The notes beneath the pieces were generated by a model. That model did no database searches. It was not told the DNA's origin and saw only the letters and a program-made list of their open reading frames with translations. This document shows positions 1 through 7,256 of a stretch of DNA of 14,261 nucleotides, one piece after another (position 1 is the stretch's first letter; every line of letters begins with the position of its first letter). Source of the DNA: an uncultured Burkholderiales bacterium (GTDB lineage: Bacteria > Pseudomonadota > Gammaproteobacteria > Burkholderiales > Burkholderiaceae_C); the NCBI GenBank assembly GCA_937897495.1, contig CALCBL010000570.1, positions 1 to 14,261 on the forward strand. Direction: 5' to 3'. A program made the position numbers and the translations under genes.

Positions 1-1
1 T

Positions 2-1060
2 AATGCCCTTTTGACGTTGGCTCTGCTTGCTGCTGCGGGTGTGGTGGCTGCTCAGTCCAACACGTTCCCGGGCATTGGTCGCGCCGCCACGCCCTCCGAG
101 GTCGCCAAGTGGGACATCGATGTGCGCCCGGACTTTAAGGGCCTGCCAGCAGGCTCCGGTTCGGTGGCCAAAGGCCAGGATGTGTGGGAAGCCAAGTGCG
201 CCCATTGCCACGGTGTGTTTGGTGAGTCCAACGAGGTGTTCAGTCCGCTCATCGGCGGGACCACCGCAGAAGACATCAAGAAAGGCCGCGTGGCTAACTT
301 GATGCGATCCGATTACCCCGGCCGCACCACCATGATGAAAGTGTCCTCGGTCTCAACCCTGTGGGACTACATCAACCGCGCCATGCCGTGGACTAACCCC
401 AAGACACTGAGCACGGAAGAAGTCTATGCTGTCACGGCCTTCATGCTGAACATGGCCAACATCGTGCCGGACAACTATGTGCTGTCTGACAAAAACATCG
501 CAGAAGTGCAGGCGCGCATGCCCAACCGCAATGGCATGAGCACAGCCCATGCGATGTGGCCTGGCAATGAATTTAGTGGTGTTAAAAAACCCGACACCGC
601 CAACAAGATTTGCATGAAGGACTGCACGCCTGAAGCCAAAGTGGCGTCATTTCTGCCTGACTTTGCGCGCAATGCCCACGGTAACTTGCAAGAGCAAAAC
701 CGCAACGTCGGTCCGCAGCGCGGCGCGGACACCACCAAACCCGAACCCAAGGCTGGTATGCCGGTGGCCGCTGCTGCCCCAGTGGCCGCTGCCAAGCCTG
801 AAATCAACGAAGCCAAAGCAGCTATTGCTTTGTTGAACAAGCACAGTTGCACCGCTTGCCACGGTGTGGACAAGAAGATTGTGGGCCCTGGCTTTAACGA
901 AATTGCGAAAAAACAAGCTGGTAAGACCGACTATATTTTGAGCAAAGTCAAGGCCGGTGGCGTGGGTGTTTATGGTCAAATCCCCATGCCACCTCAGTCC
1001 CTGCCTGGCGCTGATGCCAAGCAAATTGCCGAATGGATTTCCAAGGGGGCCAGCAAGTAA
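2..1060 (+). CDS. soxD: SoxD, diheme cytochrome c subunit of sulfur dehydrogenase SoxCD (5' end cut)
   Basis: SoxD is the electron-accepting cytochrome partner of the molybdenum protein SoxC. Together they oxidise the sulfane sulfur bound to SoxY in the periplasm, a six-electron step. The frame is open to the window edge and starts inside a hydrophobic signal peptide (LLTLALLAAAGVVAAQ), so a few N-terminal codons and the true start lie upstream; the TTG at 11 is not a convincing start. Counting from that TTG, the first heme site is CAHCH (C63, C66, H67) and the second is CTACH (C280, C283, H284), with a likely Met ligand in IPMPP near 326. An Ala/Pro/Lys-rich linker at about 245-270 joins the two domains. 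The N-terminal domain (WDIDVRPDFKGLP, INRAMPW, NMANIVPDNYVL) is characteristic of SoxD. It is followed at 70 bases by soxY; soxC is expected just upstream. Confidence 0.93.
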   Translation, partial: NALLTLALLAAAGVVAAQSNTFPGIGRAATPSEVAKWDIDVRPDFKGLPAGSGSVAKGQDVWEAKCAHCHGVFGESNEVFSPLIGGTTAEDIKKGRVANLMRSDYPGRTTMMKVSSVSTLWDYINRAMPWTNPKTLSTEEVYAVTAFMLNMANIVPDNYVLSDKNIAEVQARMPNRNGMSTAHAMWPGNEFSGVKKPDTANKICMKDCTPEAKVASFLPDFARNAHGNLQEQNRNVGPQRGADTTKPEPKAGMPVAAAAPVAAAKPEINEAKAAIALLNKHSCTACHGVDKKIVGPGFNEIAKKQAGKTDYILSKVKAGGVGVYGQIPMPPQSLPGADAKQIAEWISKGASK

Positions 1061-1130
1061 TTCAGGGTCATCCCTGTTGCACTTCTGAACCTGTTTCTTT
1101 AGCATCACTCAACCATCAAGGAGATATCAG

Positions 1131-1586
1131 ATGCAAAACCGTCGCGAGACACTCAAGCAAAGCGCTGTTGTGGCGGGCCTCTTGGCCACTGCGGGTTTCC
1201 CACAGTTCGCCCACGCTGCCTTCAACAAAGCTGCATTCGACGCCAAGTCGGTGCAAGACTCCGCCAAAGCTGCTGGTGCTACCAGCATAGCCGAGAGCAA
1301 AGATGTGACCATCACCGGTCCGGACATCGCCGAAAACGGCGCTGTGGTGCCTTTGGGCGCCAGCACCGCACTGCCTGGCGTCAAGCACTTGATGATCATG
1401 GTCGAAAAGAACCCGTCCTCTCTGGTGGCGATGTTCCATGTGACCGATGCCGTCGAAGCCAACTTCTCGACCCGCGCCAAAATGGGCCAGTCTTCTGATG
1501 TCTACGCTGTGGCCATCATGAATGACGGCAAAGCCTTGTGGGCCAAGAAAGAAGTCAAAGTCACTTTGGGTGGTTGCGGCGGTTAA
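1131..1586 (+). CDS. soxY: SoxY, sulfur-carrier subunit of SoxYZ
   Basis: SoxY is the covalent carrier of the Sox cycle: thiosulfate and its oxidised intermediates are attached to a C-terminal cysteine on a mobile arm. The 151-residue product ends in the diagnostic GGCGG motif with the carrier cysteine at residue 149. It begins with a Tat signal peptide, NRRETLKQSAVVAGLLATAGF, followed by AHA, a likely cleavage site near residue 29. The ATG at 1131 is preceded by a strong AAGGAGATAT ribosome site at about 1119-1128. SoxZ, which has no export signal, is expected to be carried to the periplasm with it. The family's usual length and immunoglobulin-like middle part are consistent with an intact gene. 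Located between soxD and soxZ in the same orientation, presumably one operon. Confidence 0.96.
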   Translation: MQNRRETLKQSAVVAGLLATAGFPQFAHAAFNKAAFDAKSVQDSAKAAGATSIAESKDVTITGPDIAENGAVVPLGASTALPGVKHLMIMVEKNPSSLVAMFHVTDAVEANFSTRAKMGQSSDVYAVAIMNDGKALWAKKEVKVTLGGCGG

Positions 1587-1641
1587 TCCCCAGCGCCTAT
1601 TGTTTAAAACATTGATTCATTGAAAAATTTAGGAGAGAAAA

Positions 1642-1953
1642 ATGGCAGATCCAATGCGCATCCGTGCCCAGTCCTCTGGTGACAAAGCAACCGTTCGTGT
1701 GCTCATGAGCCACGAGATGGAATCCGGCCAGCGTAAAGACGCTTCCGGCAAAACCGTGCCCGCCTGGTTCATCCAGGAAGTCACAGCCAAACACAACGGC
1801 AAAGACGTGTTTTCCGCTGAGTGGGGTCCCGCAGTGTCTAAAAACCCCTTCCTGCAATTTGCAGTCAAAGGTGCCAAAGCCGGTGACAAAATTGCTGTGA
1901 CCTGGAAAGACAACAAGGGCGATACCCGCACTGACGAAGCCACCGTTTCGTGA
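1642..1953 (+). CDS. soxZ: SoxZ, sulfur-carrier complex partner of SoxY
   Basis: SoxZ forms the heterodimer with SoxY that presents the sulfur-bearing arm to SoxAX, SoxB and SoxCD. The 103-residue protein has the usual length and features: MRIRAQ near the start, VLMSHEMESGQRKD, an IQEVTAKHNGKDVF strand region, and the terminal KAGDKIAVTWKDNKGDTRTDEA block typical of the family. It has no signal peptide, as expected for a protein exported by hitch-hiking on the Tat substrate SoxY. The ATG at 1642 follows an AGGAGAG ribosome site at about 1630-1636. The gap to soxY is 55 bases. Downstream, a perfect hairpin separates it from soxA. Confidence 0.96.
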   Translation: MADPMRIRAQSSGDKATVRVLMSHEMESGQRKDASGKTVPAWFIQEVTAKHNGKDVFSAEWGPAVSKNPFLQFAVKGAKAGDKIAVTWKDNKGDTRTDEATVS

Positions 1954-1969
1954 TCGTGCAAAGATAAAG

Positions 1970-1999
1970 CAAAGGGTGAAGTCAAAACTTCACCCTTTG
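1970..1999 (+). terminator. Perfect 13-bp hairpin between soxZ and soxA
   Basis: CAAAGGGTGAAGT (1970-1982), loop CAAA (1983-1986), then the exact complement ACTTCACCCTTTG (1987-1999). The stem begins 17 bases after the soxZ stop and ends about 28 bases before the soxA ATG. The tail is TGTTTG rather than a clean run of T. It may therefore be a weak or partial terminator, or an mRNA-stabilising or processing hairpin that sets soxYZ levels above soxAX. The structure is seen directly; its role is inferred. Confidence 0.6.
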
Positions 2000-2027
2000 T
2001 GTTTGAAAAATACCAACAGAGGTGACA

Positions 2028-2831
2028 ATGAACAAAGCATCAAGTTTGGCCGTGGCAACTGCACTGGCCCTAAGTACCATGCCCGCTCTGGCCCAAAAGA
2101 CCGCTAGCCAAGGCATTGATGAATACCGCGCCATGCTGCAAGACGGCAACCCCGCTGACCTGTTTGAAGCCAAAGGCGAAGACCTCTGGAAAAAAGCACG
2201 TGGTCCCAAAAACGCCAGTCTCGAAAAATGCGATCTGGGTAAAGGTCCTGGCGTGTTCAAAGGTGCTTTTGTGGAGTTGCCCAAATACTTTGCAGACACC
2301 CAGCGCGTGCAAGACCTGGAGTCCCGCTTGGTGACCTGCATGGAAACCCTGCAAGGTTTTAATGCTGCCGAAATCTCCAAGACCGCATTTGGTCGTGGCG
2401 AGATGGCCAACGTGACCGCTTTGGCCACCTACATTGCTGCCGAGTCCAAAGGTCAGCGCTTTAACTTGTCACAAGCGCATCCTCAAGAAAAAACCTTTTA
2501 CGAAGTGGGCAAACGCCTGTTCTTTCAGCGTGGCGGGTCGCATGACTTTTCTTGCGCCTCCTGCCATGGTGAAGAAGGCAAACGCATCCGCTTGCAAGAT
2601 CTGCCCATGTTAACCAAGAACCCCGGTGACGGTGTTGGCTTTGCTGCCTGGCCCGCCTACCGCGTCTCCAACGGTCAAATGTGGAGCATGCAACTGCGCC
2701 TGAACGATTGCTATCGCCAGCAGCGGTTTCCGTACCCTGGTTTTGGCAGCGATGCCACGATCGCCTTGTCGACCTATCTGGGTGTGAATGCCAAGGGTGC
2801 AGCTTCCGTTGCCCCGGCCATCAAGCGCTGA
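2028..2831 (+). CDS. soxA: SoxA, heme subunit of SoxAX L-cysteine S-thiosulfotransferase (single-heme type)
   Basis: SoxA with SoxX joins thiosulfate oxidatively to the SoxY cysteine. The 267-residue product has a Sec signal (AVATALALSTMPALA, cleavage after about residue 22). The active-site heme motif is CASCH (C176, C179, H180), and C228 in LNDCYRQQRFP matches the cysteine ligand that becomes a persulfide in this family. The N-terminal half keeps the SoxA fold, but where diheme SoxA proteins have a first CxxCH there are only two single cysteines (C68, C104), which probably form a disulfide. ATG 2028 is preferred over the in-frame GTG at 2022 because AGAGG at 2018-2022 then serves as its ribosome site. 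soxX follows after 18 bases. Confidence 0.95.
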   Translation: MNKASSLAVATALALSTMPALAQKTASQGIDEYRAMLQDGNPADLFEAKGEDLWKKARGPKNASLEKCDLGKGPGVFKGAFVELPKYFADTQRVQDLESRLVTCMETLQGFNAAEISKTAFGRGEMANVTALATYIAAESKGQRFNLSQAHPQEKTFYEVGKRLFFQRGGSHDFSCASCHGEEGKRIRLQDLPMLTKNPGDGVGFAAWPAYRVSNGQMWSMQLRLNDCYRQQRFPYPGFGSDATIALSTYLGVNAKGAASVAPAIKR

Positions 2832-2849
2832 TCTGAACAGGAGAACCTC

Positions 2850-3506
2850 ATGAACAAAAAGACCCAACTCGTACTAGCTAGCTTGGCCGCCACTTTGTTG
2901 GTAGCAGGATGCGCATCAAGCCCTTCGGTGGTCGAATTCAATGCATTGACCGACAAGATCGTCAAGGCTTCTTTTCGTGACCAAAGTCATGTGAAAGTCG
3001 AGCGAATTACCGCCACCGACGAAACCAACCGCCTTTGCAGTGAAGCCGACGTAGCAGGCAAACCCTTGGACGAAAAAACTGCCAAGCGCATCGAAGAAGC
3101 CAACCTCAAAGCCATCAAGTGGCCCTCTGATGGCAAGTTCATCGGCGACTGGAAAGAAGGCGAAAAAATTGCTCAAAGTGGTCGTGGCCTGACTTGGACC
3201 GATAAAGCCGATGACGTCAACGGCGGTAATTGCTACAACTGCCACAAGATTGACCAGAAAGAAATTTCTTACGGCACCATTGGCCCCAGCCTTTACAACT
3301 ACGGCAAGATCCGCGGCGTGTCCAACCCCAACGATCCCGCCAGCAAGGCCATCGTGGAGTACACCTGGGGCAAGATCTGGAACGCCAAGGCCTACAACGC
3401 TTGCTCCAACATGCCTCGCGCAGGCCACACGGGCATCTTGAACGAGGCCCAAGTACGTCACATTGTGGGTCTGTTGCTAGACCCCAAGTCTCCTGTCAAC
3501 CAGTAA
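2850..3506 (+). CDS. soxX: SoxX, monoheme cytochrome c subunit of SoxAX, predicted lipoprotein
   Basis: SoxX passes electrons from the SoxA reaction to a cytochrome c pool. The 218-residue product carries one heme site, CYNCH (C128, C131, H132), followed by the SoxX hallmark IGPSLYNYGKIRG, a likely Met ligand at M188 in SNMPRAGHTG, and a closing ILNEAQVRHIVGLLLDP. It is longer than the shortest SoxX proteins because of a charged N-terminal region of about 90 residues before the heme domain. The signal peptide ends in a lipobox, LVAGC, with C21 followed by Ala. This predicts lipid anchoring, probably to the outer membrane, rather than a free periplasmic protein. The ribosome site AGGAGA lies just before ATG 2850. 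A strong terminator follows the stop. Confidence 0.94.
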   Translation: MNKKTQLVLASLAATLLVAGCASSPSVVEFNALTDKIVKASFRDQSHVKVERITATDETNRLCSEADVAGKPLDEKTAKRIEEANLKAIKWPSDGKFIGDWKEGEKIAQSGRGLTWTDKADDVNGGNCYNCHKIDQKEISYGTIGPSLYNYGKIRGVSNPNDPASKAIVEYTWGKIWNAKAYNACSNMPRAGHTGILNEAQVRHIVGLLLDPKSPVNQ

Positions 3507-3511
3507 GCTCT

Positions 3512-3536
3512 AAAAACCCGGCTAGCCGGGTTTTTT
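3512..3536 (+). terminator. Rho-independent terminator between soxX and soxB
   Basis: A fully symmetric GC-rich inverted repeat, CCCGGCTAGCCGGG (3517-3530), is flanked by five A on the left and six T on the right. It starts 5 bases after the soxX stop. It has the form of an intrinsic terminator, and because of the A-tract it could also work on the - strand. It sits inside the sox gene cluster, 29 bases before the soxB ATG, so soxB must rely on readthrough or on a promoter in or next to it. Confidence 0.88.
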
Positions 3537-3564
3537 AGCCTCACATATATCAGTGATTGCAAAT

Positions 3565-5298
3565 ATGAATCTCTCCAAACGCGAATTTATCCAAGTCATG
3601 GGCGCTGGCACAATGGCTGGCTTGAGCATGGGCACTTATGCTGAAGCCAGTGCGGCCACTGCTGCCAATGGTTTGTACGACATACCCAAGTTCGGCAATG
3701 TGTCTTTCCTGCACATGACCGATTGCCATGCCCAACTCAAGCCGATTTATTTCCGCGAGCCCAGCATCAACTTAGGCATTGGATCTATGCAGGGCAACCT
3801 GCCGCATTTGGTGGGTGAACATTTGCTGCAAGTGGCCAAGATCCGTCCGGGTACAGCTGAAGCCCACGCGCTGACTTTTTTGGACTATGAGAAAGCCGCC
3901 AAGCGCTACGGCAAAGTGGGTGGTTTTGCCCACTTGGCCACTTTGGTCAAGCGCATGAAGGCCAGCCGCCCTGGCGCTTTGTTGCTCGACGGTGGTGACA
4001 CCTGGCAAGGCTCGGGCACCAGCTTGTGGACCAACGGCCAAGACATGGTCGACGCTTGCAAACTGCTGGGTGTGGACGTGATGACCGGTCACTGGGAATT
4101 CACCTTGGGCATGGAACGTGTCAAGGAAATCGTTGAAAAAGACTTTGCGGGCAAGGTCGATTTTGTGGCGCAAAACATCAAGACCAGTGACTTTGGCGAC
4201 CCGGTGTTCAAGCCCTACGTGATTCGCGAGATCAATGGCGTGCCTTGCGCCATCATTGGTCAGGCGTTCCCCTACACCCCGATTGCCAACCCGCGTTACA
4301 TGATGGCCGACTGGGAGTTCGGCATCCAGGACGAGAACATGCAAAAGATGGTGAACGAGGCCCGTGGCAAAGGTGCACAGGTGGTGGTGGTGCTCAGCCA
4401 CAACGGCATGGATGTGGACCTGAAGATGGCTACGCGTGTCAGCGGCATCGACGCCATCATGGGCGGCCACACGCACGACGGCATGCCGGTCGCGTCCATC
4501 GTCTCGAACAAAGGCGGCAAGACCATCGTCACCAATGCGGGCTCGAACAGCAAGTTCCTGGGCGTGCTCGACTTCGATGTCAAAGACAAAAAAGTCAGCG
4601 ACTTCCGATACAAGCTGCTGCCCGTTTTCTCAAACATGCTGCCCGCCGACAAGGAGATGGACGCGCTGATCACCAAAATCCGCGCGCCTTACGAAACTAA
4701 GCTGTCAGAAAAGCTGGCCGTGACCGACGGTTTGTTGTACCGCCGTGGCAACTTCAACGGCACGGGTGATCAGTTGCTGATCGACGCGCTGCTGGACGTG
4801 CAGGGCGCAGACATTGCGTTCTCCCCGGGCTTCCGCTGGGGCACCACGCTGCTGCCGGGCCAGGCCATCACGCGTGAGTGGCTGCTCGACATGACCGCCA
4901 CCACTTATTCGTACGCCACGGTGACTGAGATGACGGGCGAGACCATCAAGACCGTGCTCGAAGACGTGGCCGACAACCTGTTCAACCCCGACCCTTATTA
5001 CCAGCAAGGGGGCGACATGGTGCGCGTGGGGGGCCTGACTTACAGCTGCAACCCGGTGGCCAAGGCAGGCCAACGCATTGGCGATATGCGCCTAAAAGGC
5101 CAGCTCATCGATGCTGGCAAAAAGTACAAGGTGGCGGGCTGGGCCCCTGTGGCCGAAGAAGCCCGCAACCAAGGCAACAAGCAGGTCTGGGATGTGGTCG
5201 AGACCTGGCTCAAAGCCCAAGGCGGTCGCATCAAGCCGCGCCAACTCAATACGCCCAAAATCATGGGCGCATTGCCCAACAAGGGTTACGCCGTTTGA
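3565..5298 (+). CDS. soxB: SoxB, manganese-dependent sulfate thiol esterase (S-sulfosulfanyl-L-cysteine sulfohydrolase)
   Basis: SoxB hydrolyses the terminal sulfonate from SoxY-bound intermediates, releasing sulfate in the periplasm. The 577-residue protein belongs to the 5'-nucleotidase family with a dinuclear metal site. Visible ligand motifs are HMTDCHAQ (D53, H55), LDGGDTWQGS (D145), TGHWEFT (176-178, where nucleotidases have GNHE), LSHNG (H279, N280) and GGHTHDG (H302, H304). The C-terminal substrate domain (RRGNFNGTGDQLLIDALLDV, NPDPYYQQGGDMVRVGGL) is intact. ATG 3565 is chosen over GTG 3553 because it begins the Tat signal MNLSKREFIQVMGAG, which has Lys-Arg instead of Arg-Arg. No clear ribosome site precedes it. 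A terminator separates it from soxX. Confidence 0.96.
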   Translation: MNLSKREFIQVMGAGTMAGLSMGTYAEASAATAANGLYDIPKFGNVSFLHMTDCHAQLKPIYFREPSINLGIGSMQGNLPHLVGEHLLQVAKIRPGTAEAHALTFLDYEKAAKRYGKVGGFAHLATLVKRMKASRPGALLLDGGDTWQGSGTSLWTNGQDMVDACKLLGVDVMTGHWEFTLGMERVKEIVEKDFAGKVDFVAQNIKTSDFGDPVFKPYVIREINGVPCAIIGQAFPYTPIANPRYMMADWEFGIQDENMQKMVNEARGKGAQVVVVLSHNGMDVDLKMATRVSGIDAIMGGHTHDGMPVASIVSNKGGKTIVTNAGSNSKFLGVLDFDVKDKKVSDFRYKLLPVFSNMLPADKEMDALITKIRAPYETKLSEKLAVTDGLLYRRGNFNGTGDQLLIDALLDVQGADIAFSPGFRWGTTLLPGQAITREWLLDMTATTYSYATVTEMTGETIKTVLEDVADNLFNPDPYYQQGGDMVRVGGLTYSCNPVAKAGQRIGDMRLKGQLIDAGKKYKVAGWAPVAEEARNQGNKQVWDVVETWLKAQGGRIKPRQLNTPKIMGALPNKGYAV

Positions 5299-5435
5299 CG
5301 AGTGCGTGCGGCGCAACCAGGTGGTGTTGCCCAACACGCCCGCGCAGCATGGCCAAGCGATTCAGATCGGCGATGTGACATTTCGCATGCACCACTACGG
5401 CACGGCGCATACGCCATGGAAGCCGAGAAAGTCGC
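5292..5435 (+). pseudogene. Probable remnant of a metallo-beta-lactamase-fold (SoxH-like) gene
   Basis: Immediately after the soxB stop, one frame reads FDECVRRNQVVLPN, then IQIGDVTFRMHHYGTAHTP. This resembles the middle of metallo-beta-lactamase-fold hydrolases, where a Gx-AHTPGD motif supplies a metal histidine. After HTP the frame turns into a basic, meaningless run. In another frame the DNA then reads MEAEKVAF and stops, recalling the EEKVLF segment that normally follows a few residues later. No start, ribosome site or remaining domain is present. I read it as a gene fragment with an internal deletion and frameshift. SoxH-type hydrolases do occur in sox clusters, but the assignment rests on short motifs only. 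Confidence 0.4.
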
Positions 5436-5508
5436 GTTCTAAAAGCAAAAATACGCACCGTGTTGGACGTGTGCGGATTCAGGTTTACATACGCTCGAGG
5501 CAAGCGCA

Positions 5509-7131
5509 TCAAGCTGCTCTATTTGTTTGCCGCATCGCCCGACTCAATAAAAGCACGGGTATCAAACCAACAAGCACCAAAGCCAAACTGGGCAGGGCAG
5601 CCTCTCCCAGTCTTTCGTCTCTGGCCAGTTGAAAAGCCACCACAGCCAAGGTATCTGTATTGAATGGCCGTAGCACCAAGGTGGCAGGCAGCTCTTTCAT
5701 GACATCGACAAACACCAACAAGGCTGCAGCAAACACAGAGCGCTTTAGCAGGGGCGCGTGAACGCGGCTTAGCAAGGCCAAGCCCGTAACGCCCAGTGTT
5801 CGGGCTGAATCATCTAGGCTATGGGGAATTCGCGCATAGCCACTTTGTATCGATTGCAAGGCCACTGCGCAGAACCTGACCAAGTAAGCCCAAACGAGTC
5901 CCAGTATGGAAGCCGTTATCCAGAAACCCACATGTGTTTCTGGCCATTGCTTTTGGATCCAAGTGACGGGAAGAAGCAAGCCGACCACCACCACGGCACC
6001 GGGAATGGCGTAGCCCAAACCCACTAATTGAGAAATGAAGCGTGCAAAGAAATCCGCTTTGTTGCGCAAACTAAACGCGATGAGCAATGAAAAGCCAACG
6101 GCCAACAGGGCCGTGATGCCGCCTAAGCGCAGGCTGTTGTAAGACCATTCCAAAAACCGTTGCCATGGAATGATGGTGTCTGACATGAGCAAGGGTTTGA
6201 GCATGAGCATGATGGGCAAAACAAAACCCAAAAAAACCAGCAAGCCACACCAAGCGGCAATGAACAGCCCAGAAAGTTGGCTGAGTTCGGCGGGCTGTGC
6301 TTCGCGAGAATTTGCAGAATTGGTGTTGCTTGATGTAAATCGCATGCGTGCTTGGGCTTGCTTTTCAAGTTGCAACAAAATAAGAACCACGACCAATAAA
6401 AGGGTGGCCAATTGCGCAGCTGCAATGCGGTTGTCCATGATGAGCCAAGCTTTGTAAACGCCTGCTGTGAAAGTTTGAATGCCAAAATAACTGGACACAC
6501 CAAAGTCAGCCAAAGTTTCCATGAGCGCCAGTGCCACACCCGCCGCAACGGCAGGCCTGGCCAAGGGCAAGGCCACCTCAGAAATGCGCCTGTAAAGGGG
6601 CGCACCCAGCAATCTGGCGGCTTCCATGAGGTGCGATGCACGTTCAGTCAATGCAGTTCGTGCTAACAAATACACATAGGGATAGAGCGTGAGCGAGAAC
6701 ACAAAGATAGCGCCACCTAAGCTTCTGATTTCGGGAAAGACGCGACCCTCTAATGCCCATGTCGATCGAATGAAAGTTTGAAGCGGACCACTGAATTGGA
6801 AAAAGTCTGTGTAGGCATATGCCACCACGTAAGCGGGCATGGCCATGGGCAATAACAAAGCCCACTCAAAAAACGATTGACCCGGAAACTTAAACAATGT
6901 GACAGCCGCCGCTGTGCTCAAACCCAAAACCGTGACGCCTACCGCAACGCCTGCACACAGCAGCACACTTGTGAGCAAGTAATCGGGAAGAACGGTTTGA
7001 GCCAACTCACTTAAAACCTGAGCAGAGGCAGCATTCCACTCAAGCCATGAACCGATCAATGCCAGGATGGGCAAACTGATTAAAAGGGCTGTGAAAATAA
7101 AAACAACCGAACGGATTCGGAAAGCGTGCAT
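5509..7131 (-). CDS. Ferric iron ABC transporter, fused two-domain permease (FbpB/FutB type)
   Basis: Inner-membrane channel of a Fe3+ importer. The 540-residue protein is a tandem duplication of the binding-protein-dependent permease domain, with about 12 hydrophobic segments. The two cytoplasmic coupling (EAA) loops are visible: MEAARLLGAPLYRRISEVALPLARP at about 169-193 and DDSARTLGVTGLALLSRVHAPLLKR at about 440-464. A polar loop at about 258-285 (KQAQARMRFTSSNTNSANSREAQ) links the halves. The C-terminal ELPATLVLRPFNTDTLAVVAFQLARDERL is typical of iron permeases such as FbpB/HitB. The start at 7131 lacks a clear ribosome site. It runs convergent to soxB and divergent from the ATPase gene 125 bases away, an unusual split of what is normally one operon. 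Confidence 0.9.
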   Translation of the reverse strand: MHAFRIRSVVFIFTALLISLPILALIGSWLEWNAASAQVLSELAQTVLPDYLLTSVLLCAGVAVGVTVLGLSTAAAVTLFKFPGQSFFEWALLLPMAMPAYVVAYAYTDFFQFSGPLQTFIRSTWALEGRVFPEIRSLGGAIFVFSLTLYPYVYLLARTALTERASHLMEAARLLGAPLYRRISEVALPLARPAVAAGVALALMETLADFGVSSYFGIQTFTAGVYKAWLIMDNRIAAAQLATLLLVVVLILLQLEKQAQARMRFTSSNTNSANSREAQPAELSQLSGLFIAAWCGLLVFLGFVLPIMLMLKPLLMSDTIIPWQRFLEWSYNSLRLGGITALLAVGFSLLIAFSLRNKADFFARFISQLVGLGYAIPGAVVVVGLLLPVTWIQKQWPETHVGFWITASILGLVWAYLVRFCAVALQSIQSGYARIPHSLDDSARTLGVTGLALLSRVHAPLLKRSVFAAALLVFVDVMKELPATLVLRPFNTDTLAVVAFQLARDERLGEAALPSLALVLVGLIPVLLLSRAMRQTNRAA

Positions 7132-7256
7132 CAGTTAGAAATATTGAATTGAAGATCGGGGAGGGCTGTAGCGACAAACCCATTCACATCTTGCATTGTA
7201 GAAGCCCCTTTCATCTTCCAAACAGGGGGCTTTGATCAGTCCTTACAATTGCAGGC
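7132..7256. promoter_or_regulatory. Divergent intergenic region between iron permease and ATPase genes
   Basis: This 125-base spacer must hold the promoters for both divergent genes. It is AT-rich near the permease start (AATATTGAATTGAA at about 7140-7153). It contains an inverted repeat AAGCCCC (7202-7208) and GGGGCTT (7226-7232) with a 17-base loop. I see no convincing Fur box here, unlike the region before the binding protein. Confidence 0.4.
7244..7249 (+). promoter_or_regulatory. Possible -10 box for the ATPase gene
   Basis: TACAAT matches five of six bases of the sigma-70 -10 consensus. The ATG of the ATPase gene starts 8 bases downstream, so transcription would begin at or next to the start codon. 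No convincing -35 box was found at 16-18 bases upstream, which keeps confidence low. Confidence 0.25.

Noticed and set aside
1063..1076. Small inverted repeat CAGGG-TCAT-CCCTG after soxD.
   Set aside because: The 5-bp stem is too short and has no T tract; such repeats are common by chance.
3772..4476. A long (234-codon) minus-strand open frame inside soxB.
   Set aside because: It is antisense to a fully intact, highly conserved soxB and is a His/Val-rich product typical of high-GC shadow frames.
5111..5632. A 173-codon plus-strand open frame overlapping the end of soxB.
   Set aside because: Most of it is an out-of-frame shadow of soxB and of the opposite-strand permease; only the part at 5292-5435 has protein-like content, reported as a gene remnant.
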